The notes under the pieces: generated by a model
Told to the model about the DNA's origin: nothing
Database searches by the model: none
Seen by the model: the letters and a program-made list of their open reading frames with translations, nothing else
NCBI GenBank assembly: GCA_018398575.1
Contig: JAGTXZ010000018.1
Span: 3,348,001-3,412,000 of the forward strand
Length of the DNA: 64,000 bases
From: Ampelomyces quisqualis
Lineage: Eukaryota > Ascomycota > Dothideomycetes > Pleosporales > Phaeosphaeriaceae
Direction of reading: 5' to 3'
In this document: in pieces, positions 34,001 through 47,205 of the stretch
Numbering within the stretch: the stretch's first letter is position 1
How the letters are laid out: every line of letters begins with the position of its first letter
Translations under genes and position numbers: made by a program

Positions 34001-35603
34001 TGTGTCTTTACACTCTTATAGCGTAGGCTAACTAAGCTAGTTCTCCTTGTCTAGTTATATAGGCTTTTTAATTAAATATAGTATAGTTAAATTGCACTTC
34101 TTTAAAAGAAGGCTAGCCTAGACGTAGCTACTAGGCTTAACGTTCTATAGAGTATACGTTAGCAGGTACATAACGCGCTCTATGTATAGAAGGCTATAAC
34201 TACTACTACTACTTGTAGAGTAGTAACTATCTTACTAGTTAGTTATATTAGGATTATATACTGTGTCTGCTAGTACTATACTATCTACTATAGTACTTTA
34301 CACTATCGCGTTATATTAAGGCTAACCTAACAGTATCTACACATTATACTAGCAAAAGCATATTAAGTTATTATAACATTTACTATACCTGCTATTTACA
34401 ACTACTTAATAATACTTTATTTCTTCTTTATACTGTTACACTAACCTATTACACGTATGTAGTTCTAGTTACTATTTCTCTTTAGTTAAAGTAATTACGT
34501 TAAGTATGTTGCCTTTAATTGCAATATTATAGGCCTATATTAAAAATTCTTCTTATGCGTCTTCTACTACAATACTCTAGCTACTTCTATAGTTCTTAAA
34601 CTACAGCTGTTTGTCTGCCTTATAAAGGTATTTTAGTGTAAGTTTATCTGCATATCTATAGTCTTTTAGCAACACATCTTTTACCTTACTTAATGCTTTA
34701 TATATACGTATATAGACAGCACTCTATATAAGTTATTATATATTATATTACGTTTAGACCTACTTATATTATTAGTATCTTTGTGTAGGACTTTCTCTCT
34801 CTTTCTAACATTCTTCTCTTTATTCTTTTCTATTAAGCAGTTTACTTTCTTCTTTTCTTTGTTATTATAATTGTCTATAAGCGCATTGTAGTAATCTTAC
34901 TCCTCTTCTATATAGTTAGCTAGGATATTATCTATATTATTGTTATAGGTATTCTTTAGCACTAAAATATTAGCCTTGTTATTCTCTTGTTAGTTTATGT
35001 ATATAGTAATATCCTGTTGTATATTATTCTATATAAGAATCTGTTAAATACCTTCTAGGTTCTTCTATTTTTTGCAAATAGCACTAAAGTAGTCTACTTT
35101 CTATTAGCTTATACTATATGTAGAACTTGCAACATACCTTCTATAGTGTGTCTATAGAAGAGTATAGTTTTCCTAGTGCTATTGTTATTAAATTCTCTTA
35201 TTACGTTAAATATAACTAAGCCTATTAGTGCTACTATATTTACACTTAGTTTATTAAACTTCTCTTAATTCCTAGTTATTACAGCAATGCTCTATTTCCT
35301 ATTATTATAGAATAACTATACTATTACTGCTGCAAGACTAGAGTTAAGAAATCTAGTAGATTTAGGCTGTCTTTAGTTAGCTAGCATAGCTGTTTTAGAA
35401 GTGTACTTGCGTTCTTTAGGTCTTATAGTAGATAAACAAAGTCTTTAAGCAGTTTGCTAGACTTAAGAACCTTTCTATCTAGGTAGTTTAATATATAGGC
35501 ACTAGTAATTTCTAGTTATCTTTATCTTATTACGTAGGTCTATAAGTTACTGTATATGTCTAGCATCTAGGCGCCTACTATTAGCTACTATTCTTAGCTA
35601 CGC
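34001..35603. other. RIP-damaged, partly coding-like, unidentified
   Basis: On the - strand about 34,780-35,080 reads as a Lys/Asn/Glu-rich protein (ANILVLKNTYNNNIDNILAN, later KKKVNCLIEKNKEKNVRKRE). No family recognised. May belong to the transposon whose end lies at 33,721. Confidence 0.35.
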
Positions 35604-36061
35604 TAGTAAATAGGTTTAGGGTACCTGCCTATAGGTAGGAGTTAGGTTAGAGTTAAGTACAAGGTAGGTAGGGTAGAGTAGGAGTTACTTAGGGGCTAGA
35701 GTAGTGTTTAGGTTTAGTTTCTTTAGAGTTTAGGTAGGGTTTAGGTTAAGTTACTATTTAATTTAGGTAGAGGTTTAGTTGTAGTTAGGTTAAGGGTACC
35801 TATTTAGGTTCTGTAATAAAAACCTATAATAACTTAAGTTTTAACAAAAAAAGTAGGTTAAAGTAGATTAAAAGGATTTCTTTTTTACCTAGCTCTTAAG
35901 CTAGTCCTTATTACGTTAGACCTTAACCTAACCTTACTTTTAATTAACCTCTACTAAACCTTAACCTACTTTTAGTGTAAAGTTATTAGGTAAGAGTTAG
36001 GGTAGGTGTTAGGTCTTACGTAAAGGTACCTAACCTTAACCCAACCTCTACCTATTTACTA
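35604..36061. mobile_element. hAT-end-related MITE 2
   Basis: 458 bp with inverted ends TAGTAAATAGG / CCTATTTACTA. The left flank extends the match to GCTACGCTAGTAAATAGG, the same as the inverted 3' end of hAT copy 1 (3,587-3,604). Shares the interior (CTTACGTAAAG, ACCTAACC tracts) with 33,308-33,721. Non-coding. No clean 8-bp target duplication is visible. Confidence 0.65.
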
Positions 36062-38900
36062 CTGTATTCTTAGCAGGTTGCGATAGTACTTACATAGCAG
36101 GCAGCTTCTTTATATAGTGTTAAGCTAATATGCAATTAAACTAATAATAGCAGAGTATTCTATACTTCTGTCTAAGTGTCTAGCAGTATTTAGGCGTATA
36201 TATACCTACGTGCATTAAGCTATAGTATTATTACTATACTATATAGCGTCTTTCTATTATTAGTAAGTAGTTACGTTACTAGGATAACTCTTGCCTTTTC
36301 TAGTGTAGTCTTATTTTCTAGTAATATACTTTTCTTTGCCTAGCGTTTTTCTTTCCTTTATAGTAGTAACCTAAATAGGTCTACACTAAATAAGAAGAGT
36401 TATAACTCTATAACAGTTAGAACTACTTATTTATATACAGCAAGGCATCTTCCTATAATATAACAGCTTTAAGTCTAATAGTAGTTTTCTTTTAACTACT
36501 AACGTTTTCTATATATTAGTTCTATAGGTTTTTAGTTTATATTAGCTTATTGTGCTTATACTACTACTGCGTCTAGATTTCTCTTGTTAACAAGCAAGTA
36601 AGGCTGTAGATCTAGAAGTGTATAGTATTTACTCTCTAGGCTATCTTATTAGGTAACTTTTTAGTTAGGCTAGTGTAGCAGTTAGTTATACGTCTGTTTT
36701 AACACTAGAGTTAAGGCTTAAGAATAGTAGCGTTAGAGTCTAAACAGTTTTTAGTTTCTGCAGCGTCTTAGTTTTTAGTATATTAGTTCTAGAGTTACAT
36801 CCTCTAAGAGCCTAACCTTTATACTATTATCTATTAGCGCTTATTTTAGCGCTTATTTAGACAGAGACATAGTGTACTGCTAATATTACTTAAATTTACT
36901 ACTTAGTATAGAGTATATAGAGCAAGCGCTTGCACTTTAAATATTAGAAAACTATTAGTAAGGATAGTAGAAGGAAGCAATATATATAGCGCAACAGAGT
37001 TTTTACTTAACAGGTATAAGTAGGGTTTTTATAATATATACAGTCTAATATTGCCTTAAATTCTACTAGAGCGTAGTAGTTAGACTGTTTAATTAGATAG
37101 CCTTTTGTTCTTAACTATATGCTAGCGTATATAATAGTTGTCTACTGTTAGTATAAATAGTTATGCACACAATATAGGTAATTAGGTACCTTTCTATTCT
37201 TAACTAATTGTTAGCGTATATAACAGTTATCTACTATTAGCATAAATAGTAGTGTGCGCAATACAGGTAATTAGGTACTCTTTTATTCTTAACTAATTAT
37301 TAGCGTACACAATAGTTATCTACTGTTAGCACAAATAGTAGTACGCGTAATACAGGTAATTAGGTACCTTTCTATTCTTCTATTCTTAACTAAATGTTAG
37401 CGTATATAATAGTTGTCTACTATTAGCATAAATAGTTATGCGCGCAATATAAGTAATTCTGTAGCTCTGTACGCAGAAAACTATTTACCTAGTAAGTTGT
37501 TATTACAGATCTAGTATACTACTATGCTAGCTATGTTTATAGTTTAATTGTAAATAACGCCTAGTATATCTTTAATGCAACTGTCTCTTATAATACGCTG
37601 TGCTAGCGTGCCTTTATAGATATCTATATTTACGCCTACCTATTTCTCTTCTTTATATAGTAGTATATACTATTGCATTTACTTTTAAAGCCTAATTTGT
37701 GCTCTAATGTCTGCACAAACAAGTTGTAATTAAGGTTATTAATATACTTGTCTATTGCTAGCAGGTTATAGTGTGCAAGTAACAGCTAGTTTATTCTAAT
37801 AAGAGTGTGCTTGTTTCTAGTTGCGTTTAATACTAATATAGTTGTTATGTTAGAAGTAACTTGTGTTATACTTAACTCTTTATTAACTATTTCTATTATC
37901 TTTCTATGCAGGTTTCTATCTAGCAAAGCTTACTTCTAATTGTTATTTAGTTTAGTTTTGTTTTGTTGCAAGCGCATCTATTAGGCTGCGTTATAGTTAC
38001 ATTAGATAGCAAAGTATATAATTGTCTAGATAATAGGTATTCTTTTACTGTAGTTGTCTATAGAGAACAGCCTAGTATCTTTTACCTCCTTATCTCTTAT
38101 TTAATATTAGAGTATATTAAGTTATATTCTTTTGCTATTAGTTGTATTATATTATATATACTATCTTTTAACAATTATGTCTAGTGTTGCTGCAGTAGTG
38201 CAATTCTCCTGTCTACACTAACTAGCAATTCTAGGTAACTATTACAATATCTTTGCAATACCTGCGTACGTAGATAAGAGTTGCTAGTATTACATGTTTG
38301 TAGTAATATATAGTATATAGTAAAGAGGTTGTATTAGTAGCCTTACGCTATAGTCTTGTGTTATAGCGCCTGTTATTTTAGTAGATTTGTGTTCTTTTAA
38401 GTATATTAAAGTAATAGTAGAGCTATTATTAGATATATAATTCTATTTACTATGTCTAACACTATATACTAGCTGTCTTGCTACATTTGCTTTTGTTTAT
38501 AATTCTTTACTATACGTGTCTAGTCTTAATTAAACGTAAAAGAATACAGTCTATTGTATTTATTTTAATTAATGTAATTATTTATATAGTATAAAACAGA
38601 GACCTTATTATTAAGTACAGGTAGATTCTTTAGTATTAGGTATATAGAGTAAACAATAGTTGTTATGTTATATACCTTAAATACTTATAGTATACGTTAC
38701 TTAGTTCTTGTACTATATGTATAGTAGTGTACGCTTAGCATTTCTATTATATAATTAATTTAACTATTCTTGTTAAATGCTATAACTTTATAGAAGGCAC
38801 CTGTATACTTATATTTCTTTCTATCCTTATCTTAGTGTTTGTTGTTAATAAATATAAGTATTAGGTATACCTAAGCTATAGCTCTACTATTTGCAATAGT
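36062..38900. other. RIP-damaged, unidentified, with a tandem array
   Basis: Short coding-like stretches on the - strand but nothing I can name. May include the C-terminal part of the Plavaka-type transposase to the right. A 73-codon open frame at 37,963-38,184 shows no motif and is probably chance. Confidence 0.35.
37105..37455 (+). repeat. 89-bp tandem repeat, 4 units
   Basis: TTCTTAACTA starts units at about 37,108, 37,197, 37,286 and 37,383 (the last spacing enlarged by an 8-bp TATTCTTC duplication). Each unit contains GTTGTCTACT-like, TAGTATAAATAGT-like and ATAGGTAATTAGGTACC segments. Units differ mainly by C/T and G/A. Confidence 0.8.
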
Positions 38901-41750
38901 CTAAGATAGTTATGTATAGTTTTTATATTTAAACTCTTGCACTTACACATAATCTTTACGCTATTTTCTAGTCTTATACTAGTTAGGCGCATATTACACT
39001 ATATCTTCTTTGCAATATTTAGAGTTATTATAGCGTTTGCCTAATAGCCTTAAGTATCTTATAGAAAAGTGTATTTTTATATTTATCCTATTTACCTAGT
39101 AAGAGTTAGAGTCTTGTCTGTCTTTGTTATATAGGGTAACAAGGCAGCTAGTTACCTTTTAATAGTATTGTTAGACAAATACTATAGCAGCATATATAAA
39201 GTCTAGCGACGTAATATATGTAGTAACCTTACTAAGAAGCAGTATAATAGAATTTAGTAATATACTTAGTATAGACTATCTAAGTTATCTAAATAGTATT
39301 ACTGTTAACACGCTTGTAGTAAAGGTGTGCTTGCGCTAGTTAGCAGTAGTGCACTATTAACTTTAGTCTATAACTATCTTGTCTTTAAATGCTATAAGCA
39401 CAAGCTGTCTAAAGTTATAGAGGTAGATCTGCGCAAGACAATCTCTCTTGTTTATTATTAAGTAGAATTGTTTTACTATTGTAATATAGTAGGCCTTACT
39501 ATTTATTCTAGTGTATATACTATTAAGGGCTTTATATATATAGATGTTGTTAATAATATAGGTTAGCGCGTGCTTTTTAAGGTAGTTAAAATCCTGTTCT
39601 TCTTCTTACGTCTGTCTAAAAGATTAAAACTCTTCTTTTAGAACATCTATTTATTTAATAGCTAATAACATATACTCTAACGTGTTTTTGTTATAACTCT
39701 TGTATTGTAATAGTACTAGTAGATTGCACGCAGCCTAGATAAAATACAATACGTATAGTACCTTAGTTACTAGTAGAGGAGATACTACTACTATAAATTA
39801 GTTAATTACTACTTTTTGTTCTGCACTAGTCTACTGCAATACTTTTGTAAAAGCTCTCTTATTATTAAACTGTTTTAGTATAGTGTTATACTTAACCTAG
39901 TAGAATCTTTTATTTAACTAGGCACAGCTATTATCTTTTGCTATTAGAAATATAGTACTATTTTAGCTCTTCTTTTGTCTAAGGTGTATATCTATTAGCA
40001 TGTCTTTTGTAAACTCTAATATGTTTATAACTAACCTCTTAAGCAGTAGATATAATATATCTATAGCTAACAACTTATATATATTAAAGTTGTAGTAATT
40101 CTAGCTAAAGCACTTTACTAGATAAACGTAATCTTTATATTCTTTATTAAGATAATAACTCTATTATAGGCATATATACTCTTCTGTTTTCTATAGATAT
40201 TTATTATATAAGTTCTTTTATTTGTCTAGTAGTACTATACATTAAGTATAGTGTCTGTTTTTTTTTACACCTATTAGTAGCACTTACCCTTTACAGTTAG
40301 CTAGAATTGTACAAATAGTAAAGTAACACTATTACGTCTGTTAGTTAGTATACTCTAGTTTTATACTGTATTTAGCAGCCTCTTTAAGTGCTGCAGTTAC
40401 TAGTTAGTATTTATTCTCTATAGTAGCCTTCTGTTATTAACGCTGTAATTAGTACTTACGCAACAATAGTTTACCTATATAGTAGTAATATACTTTACTC
40501 TTTAGAATAGAGTCTAGAAGCTTAGCTGTTAGAATAAATCTAGCTAGTAGTGTCCTAAGTATTGTTCTGCGTTATTATACTTTACAGTTTAGCTTCCTAA
40601 TAGTAACAAATATTAGCTATACTACTACGTTACTAGATATTATAAACAACTATGTTTTGTCTACTACTAGTATAACTAGTATAAGGGTTGCACTATCTAG
40701 CAAGCGCTGTTATATTAACTACTACTAATCCTCTAAGTATAGTTTGTAATACACTCTTATAGGTTTGTTAGGCATACCTGTAAAAGAATAGCTAGGTGCG
40801 TAAACTATCTTATTAGCAAATAGGTAATAACTAAGTATAAAGGCAATCTGTAACACAATATTCTAGTATATACATATATGTTAGTTAAGTTAAAGGTTTA
40901 GTAACCTAGATGTAATTACTACGTCCTCTTATATCTATATGTTGTCTTATAGCCTAGATTAAATATTTAACATAGCCTGCTGCTACTAGCGCCCTAATTA
41001 GAACTGTAGCTATAAATGTAGCTTGTGTAGCTATATATTAGTAAAGAGGCTGTTAACATTACCTAATATATATTTTATCCTTTGCAGCTACAATACAAAC
41101 GCTAGTATAAAAAGTAAACTAAAGGGCTCTACTATATTATTCTTATTAGTGTTAGTACGCGTGCACTATTTAGCTACGTGTAGCCTACTGCTTTGCGTCT
41201 GCTATTTCTAAACTAAAGAGTTTGCTAGCGTGCTATTTACTTACTATCTTAAACAGCTTGTCCTATTCTTGTATAGATGCTAATATTAGGCCTATCTACT
41301 CTATTACCTTATATTTAGCTAGAGTGTAGTTACGTTTATATAAGGTGTTACTGTATAAAGCAAGTGCTGCGTTGTCTAGAGTAGTATCTATTATGTTACA
41401 GCTATTAGGGCTATACTATTATATTATAGTATTAAGAGTTATAACTAGCGTATTATTAGGTAGTAGGTAGTAACGTGTCTAGTATTAAGCACTGTGTTTA
41501 ACAAGTCTTACGTACGTCTTAGTGTAAAAGCTATATAGTATGCATATATAATCTATTACTAATTTATTTATATATAACTCTATAGTTTAGATATAAGGAG
41601 ACTAAGTGTGCAAAAACAGTATTAACATTAGTTACATAGTGTTAAGGTAGTTACTAGCAGCATCTATTTTATGCTGCACAGTCTGTTGTCTATAGTAGTC
41701 TACTAAAGTCTACTGTTGCTAATAGTTACCTAACCTGTATACAGAACTAT
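38900..41750 (-). pseudogene. Plavaka/KDZ-type transposase relic
   Basis: On the - strand, about 40,710-40,620 reads LLDSATLILVILVVDKT, then ISSNVVV. This resembles the fungal Plavaka (Kyakuja-Dileera-Zisupton) pattern 'PIILSTDKTQLT.FSGN..AWPVYLTIGN'. Upstream are SYSFTGMPNKPIRVYYKLYL and downstream KSKVYYYYIGKLL, then ALKEAAKYSIKLEY, VKKNRHYT and RLVINILEFTKDML. Many RIP-type stops. Element ends not located. Family call rests on this one conserved block and the order of segments around it. Confidence 0.6.
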
Positions 41751-43800
41751 ACTAATAGTTATAGGCGTAATAACTAATATTTTTCTTTTCTTTAATATTT
41801 CTTATTACTCTAATAACTGTTACGTTATTACACTAGAGCTTACTTATTAACAACTAGATTAGTTAGGCTAGCTAACACAGCTTAATAAAGATTAATATTA
41901 ATAATAATCTTTACGCTAAAAAATATTAACACCCTAGAATAAACAAGTTACTGCGCGTTTAGAATATATATAGTAGAACCTAAACACCTAAAAAGGTAAG
42001 TATACCTGCAAGTAGACACGTACAAAGTTTAAAAGTATAAAAAAAATAGACTAGTAGCTTTAGCAGCCTAATATACAACTTGTACTAAAGTAGCTAGGCT
42101 TAGTATAGATAGAAGCAGGTAGAATAGTGTACTATATATACTATAAGTAAGACTAGTAATAGGCGTAGGCAATTACTTAATAGTAAGAAATAATAAGTAT
42201 AATTTATATACAGTGTTAACTAATGTTCTAAGTAGCTAGTATATTTAATCTTTTCTAGTTTTAAAATGCCTGCAGATCTAATTTATATTCTTTCTCTAGC
42301 ATAGTATAAGACAGTTGTCTACTAGAAACTACTATTCTAACTTACTCTAATATGCAAATATAACAGAAGCTAAATAGTAACAAAGACTGTTAACAAACTA
42401 CTATACATTAAACGCATCTACGTGCTGCTTACTCTTAAACTATTAGCGCTAATAGAGTATATAATAGCCTTACTAGCTAGCTACTCTCTGCCTCTTACTA
42501 TATATATATTTTCCTAACCTTAAAACTAGAGATAAATTTACCTATGTGTCTCTAGTCTTAGGGTTAAGGTAACAGTCTTTTATTAAAACATACACAGAAC
42601 CTAGTGTTATTTTTATCTATTATATACTTGCGCCTCCTTACACTTTTCTAACCTTAAAACTAGAGATAAATTTACTTATATGCCTATATATACAGCTGCT
42701 TCTTAACACGTAACTTATACTTCTAATTTAATGTTACTGTCTTTGTATATATATTTCTTATAAGTCTAAGAAACTTAATTCTTTATTATATTTTTATTCT
42801 TATAAAATTAAAACTATACCTATTATGTCTATATGTTTGTGTAGTTTAAAAATCTAGAACTAAGCTTTACTATATTGTTAGCACTACACTTGCGCTACTT
42901 CTTAGCCTACTAGTATAGAAGCAAATTTATGTCCTAAATAGACTCTTTAGTAACTATTTAGATGTTGTAGCTTAACTAAGATACCTTATAATGTGTTTAA
43001 TAACAAAGATCTTTATAACAACAGCTATAATAGCATTCTAGTGCGCACATTAATAACTTAGCCTAATATAAGAGCGCTATTGTTGCAATAACTTTATTAT
43101 ATCTTATAATAATATTACTTAACTAAGATACCTTATAACGTGTTTAACAATAAAGATCTCTACGCTAACAGCTATAATAGCATCCTAGTGCGTATATTAA
43201 CAACTTAGCCTAACTTAAAAACGCAATTCTTATACTATTAGGTAACTAGATAATATTAGAGATATAACTACAATTTACATGCTTTTGTCTATATATTGTT
43301 ATAGGCAGAAATTAAGGATAACGTTAAGTTGCAGTTATTTGTTAGGACTTTTCTATCTTAGCACCTTTATTAAGCTCTTTAATAGCAAAGCCTACCTAAG
43401 TATCTGTAACTTCTCTTATACTATATATAATATATTTCTGTTAGACCCTACAAGCAGTAATCTAACGTCTAGATATTAAGATATTCTAACTACAACTTAT
43501 ATAACCTTAAGTCTTATACTATTACTAAGCTTTATTATAGCTTTAAGAACTTCTACTAATGTAAAGAAGTTACGTGTATTAAACTTATTTATACTAAGAT
43601 GCTGCTAGCTATTAATAAAAAGGATACCTACTACGCTAGTAGGCACAGCTAAGACCTTTAAGAACACCTATATAAATTAGAATAATAAGCCTGTATTTGT
43701 TTATCTTAGATACGCTTAGTAAAGAAGAATATATATAAGAAGTAACGCATAATACTTTATAAATCTTATGTATAGTATATAAGGCAGCAAACACCTTAAA
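41751..43800. other. RIP-damaged, unidentified, with two short duplications
   Basis: CTAACCTTAAAACTAGAGAT occurs at about 42,514 and 42,650. A segment of roughly 100 bp starting TTAACTAAGATACCTTATAA occurs at about 42,972-43,066 and 43,115-43,212. Both pairs differ by transitions. A 66-codon frame at 43,279-43,479 shows no motif. Confidence 0.4.
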
Positions 43801-43820
43801 CGCTTTAATCTCTATAATTA

Positions 43821-44335
43821 GGCTCTTTTAACAACTAGCAGCTATAGTTGCGTTGCACTATTAGTAACTGATATTTACTAGAGATAACTGCTAGTACTAT
43901 ACAGGACCTACTACTATAGTAGGCTCTTTTAACAACTAGTAGCTATAGTTACGTTGCACTATTAGCAACTGTTATCTACTAGAGAATACTACTAGTGCTG
44001 CACGCAACCTACTACTATAGTAAGCTCTTCTAACAACTAGCAGCTACAGTTGCATTACACTGTTAGTAACTATTCTTTCCTAGAGAATACTACTAGTGCT
44101 GCACGCAACCTTCTACAATAGTAAGCTCTTTTAATAACTAGCAGCTATAGTTACGTTGCACTATTAGCAACTATTTTATACTAAAGAATACTATTAGTGC
44201 TATACGCAACCTACTACTGCAGCAGGCTTTTTAAATAACTAGTAGCTATAGTTACGTTGCACTGTCTATAACTATTGTCTACTAGAAAGTACTATTAGCG
44301 TTAATTGCAAGCTATCTATTGCAATAAGCACCTAG
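43821..44335 (+). repeat. 101-bp tandem repeat, 5 units
   Basis: Units begin (R)GCTCTTTTAACAACTAG at about 43,821, 43,922, 44,022, 44,123 and 44,225. Each carries TTGCACTATTAG and a TACTATACAGGACC-like stretch or its variants. Differences are mainly transitions. Adjacent to the pogo-type relic. Confidence 0.8.
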
Positions 44336-44879
44336 AGTAACTAATTAGTGCTATGATTATATTAGTATAAGTTTAAGGCTAAGCTTAGATTTTATTTTAT
44401 ATTAAATGCTATAAGTAGCTACTAGAGTATTAGCATACGCAAGAGTATTATCTTTACTATATTAGATAGTAGATTACTCTTTGTAAATACATCTAGTTTC
44501 TACTATTATTCTGCTACTACAACTTTAAGCATATATTATCTAGTTTATAGATAGGTTAAGGTCTAATACTTAACTAGTAACACAGTTATACTTAGACTAT
44601 TACAGAACGTGTTAAAGTTTGCAAACATAAAGCATTATTTCTGTATTTAACACTATAATAACTTACTATATAGGCTACTAGAGCCTTTTGCTACTATATA
44701 TAACTAAACAATATAACTAATATTCTTCTAATAACACAAAAACACCTAGACAGTAACAAAACTAAATACACTAGCTATAATTACGCGCATAATAGGTGTC
44801 TACAATAGAAAACTCTTAAGGCAGCTCTATATAACTAGTATATAGAGTTATAGGTAGCTTATATTAATATTACTAATAA

Positions 44880-45850
44880 TATAATTTGCAAAACTACACA
44901 TTAACTTTAGTAACAGCTGCCTAAATACAACAGCTATAAAATACTAGAGTTTAATAACAGATAGCTTACTATATATAAATAATAATATAGCGTACAGTTA
45001 TATAAATAGTTTGCAAAAACAGTAAGTAACTATAGCAGTATAACAGTTAAAGATACTAAGCTTATAATAGAAGAGATTTGCAATATAGTAAGTAGATACG
45101 CGCCTAAGAATTTTTATAACATAGATAAGGCTAGTATATACTAGAAACACTTACTATAATATATGTTAGCAGATAATCTAGAAGCTAGACCTAGACAAGA
45201 TAGAGAGTATATAACTTGTGTACTGTGTATAAACGTAGATAGCTTAGACTAAGTGCTTCTATAGTTTATAGAATTCTTAAACTACATATCTTATATAGAC
45301 AGTAAAAAGAACCTAAATATTTATAGTCTTAGTTGTATCTATTAGCACAATAATTCTACCTAAATAGACACTAATATTATACTAGAATAGCTAAAGTAGT
45401 TTAATAACTGTATAAACAGACAAGTATTATTGCTAATTAATAGGTTTTTACTTTATAAACACGCAGTAGTAGAGCTTTAGATAAGCTACTAATTACTACA
45501 AAACGTTTAGTATATATAGTGTTAATGTACTGCAGGCTTATTATAGTAATAGAGATTATAATACTTACTAATATAATAGAGCTATATTCCTGCCTATAAG
45601 TAGTATAATACTATACTAACTAATAGACTAAGGCATTACCTGCGCATAGAAAGCTAAAGTCTACAACTATTTTTTACACTTTACAGTAAAGAAAAGTATA
45701 ATAGGTAAATATTCTACTAAGATAATAGATGTTGTTTACGCTATTTACTAGAGATGTTACGCGTAGTATAATAAGATAAGAGCTAAAACTATACGTAGTA
45801 GCTAGTAGATCTTAACGTATCTAAACATGTACTATAGCCTATAGCTATAT
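44880..45850 (+). pseudogene. pogo/Tigger-type (DDE_1) transposase relic
   Basis: FYNIDKASIY at about 45,112-45,141 corresponds to the 'N.DE....' first catalytic Asp block. ITCVLCINVDSLD and FIEFLNYIFYIDSKKNL correspond to 'NADGS...PPWFIG....'. LLLINRFLLYKHA near 45,430 is the second Asp block (Asp now Asn). ILY-LID-GIT near 45,627 matches 'QP.DQGII' with the third Asp kept. The spacing between the last two blocks (about 64 codons) is longer than usual for pogo. RIP-type stops throughout. Confidence 0.6.
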
Positions 45851-47021
45851 ATCGACAACTTCTAAGAGACTTACTATAAGCTTAATAATTTAGTTAACTA
45901 GCTTAAAGATATACGCGTTATTAACAGTATAGATGTTAGAAGCTTTATTAAGTTACCTAAAGAGCGCAATCTTAACTACAAAGATCTAGCCTACCTTCTA
46001 GACTATATTGTTATAATATACAGCCTAAATAAGATAGAAGAGAACTATAAAGTACTGTTGCTCTCGAGACTATTGCACTGTAAAGTAACAGACATAATAG
46101 ATTAATTACAGGTATACGTAGATTAGTAAGAGTTTACTGCAAACAATAGGTAGTATATTAATAAGCTAAGAGCACTACAATAAGTAACTATAAAATAGAT
46201 AGCTACAGAGCTATAAGACAAACGCTAAAAAGATATACGTAATTAGATAGTAAGACTGCGCTAATATAAATACAAGAATGCTATATACCTTAAATAAGAT
46301 AATACTAGGCTATTTGTAAGTGTAAAAACTAAGAGTAATATTATAGTGTAGTTATAGTTAGAAAAGCGTAACAATACTATACTTTACTAGAATAAGAATA
46401 GCTATTATACAAATTATCTTATAGGGCCTACAATCTCTAGTATTTTAGCTAGCGCATTAACTAAAATTAAAGAATAATTACCTAGTACTAACTATATTAA
46501 GCTAAAGACTAGATTAATAATCTAAAGTAGTAGCATATAATTTATGTAACTAAAAGAGTAGAGTTATTAAGAAATTATGCATGCATAGTAATATCTAAGT
46601 AGAATAGTAGTGTAGAAAGTTAAGCACTCTAGTATACTAGCACCAAGCAGAGACACTACACTGTAAGACATATTAACAAGAGATAAGGCTATTATACAAG
46701 AATACAAGATAATAGATAATAATAGTATTCTTTATAAAATACTGTGTACTACATACTTTGCAATATTAGTTGCTAATACTAAGAGAAAATATATAAACAG
46801 AAGATTACTACTATATTAATAGCAAATTTAGCGTTAAAAAAGAGAAACTAATCTTTTTATAAACAAATCTATAGAACGTAGAGCAGAATTATTTGGTTAA
46901 AAAGATAAATATCTTAAACTTATATTAGAAGATATAATAGAAGTAGGCTGCTATATACTTTCTTGCTAGCTATAAGCTATATATACTATAGAGATCTATT
47001 AACTACTATCTACGCTAATAG
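45851..47021. other. RIP-damaged, coding-like on +, unidentified
   Basis: A + strand frame stays readable (KDLAYLLDYIVIIYSLNKI and LLLSRLLHCKVTDIID, then basic stretches). It may be a C-terminal extension of the pogo-type protein or a different element. No family assigned. Confidence 0.35.
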
Positions 47022-47205
47022 TGTAGTAGAGCGTTATTTACCTCTAGGGCCTATAAGATTTAATGTAGAATTAATTATATTATTTTAGGTGTGTGTTCTT
47101 GTAGGTTGTTGTTTTCTAATAGCTCTTTAGCTATTGTATCTTGTCTATACTCTTAGCTGTGCCCTAAGCGTCCTTTAGACTTACTTCTTATGTTACTTTA
47201 CTACA
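47022..47205 (-). repeat. Gypsy 3 LTR, left copy
   Basis: 184 bp, TGTAGTAGAGCG to TTTACTACA. The central TTAGGTGTGTGTTCTT to CTAAGCGTCCTTTAGAC part matches the right copy closely. Confidence 0.8.

Noticed and set aside
36062..41750. Helitron Rep/helicase
   Set aside because: No GxGKS/T helicase motif or Rep HxH motif was found on either strand; the conserved block fits Plavaka better.
43821..44335. CRISPR-like array
   Set aside because: Whole units repeat with no separate spacers, in a eukaryotic transposon graveyard.
45851..46540. Starship captain (DUF3435 tyrosine recombinase)
   Set aside because: The stretch KDLAYLLDYIV...LLLSRLL recalled that family, but the expected R-H-R-Y context and downstream pattern are not visible, and it follows a pogo-type frame.
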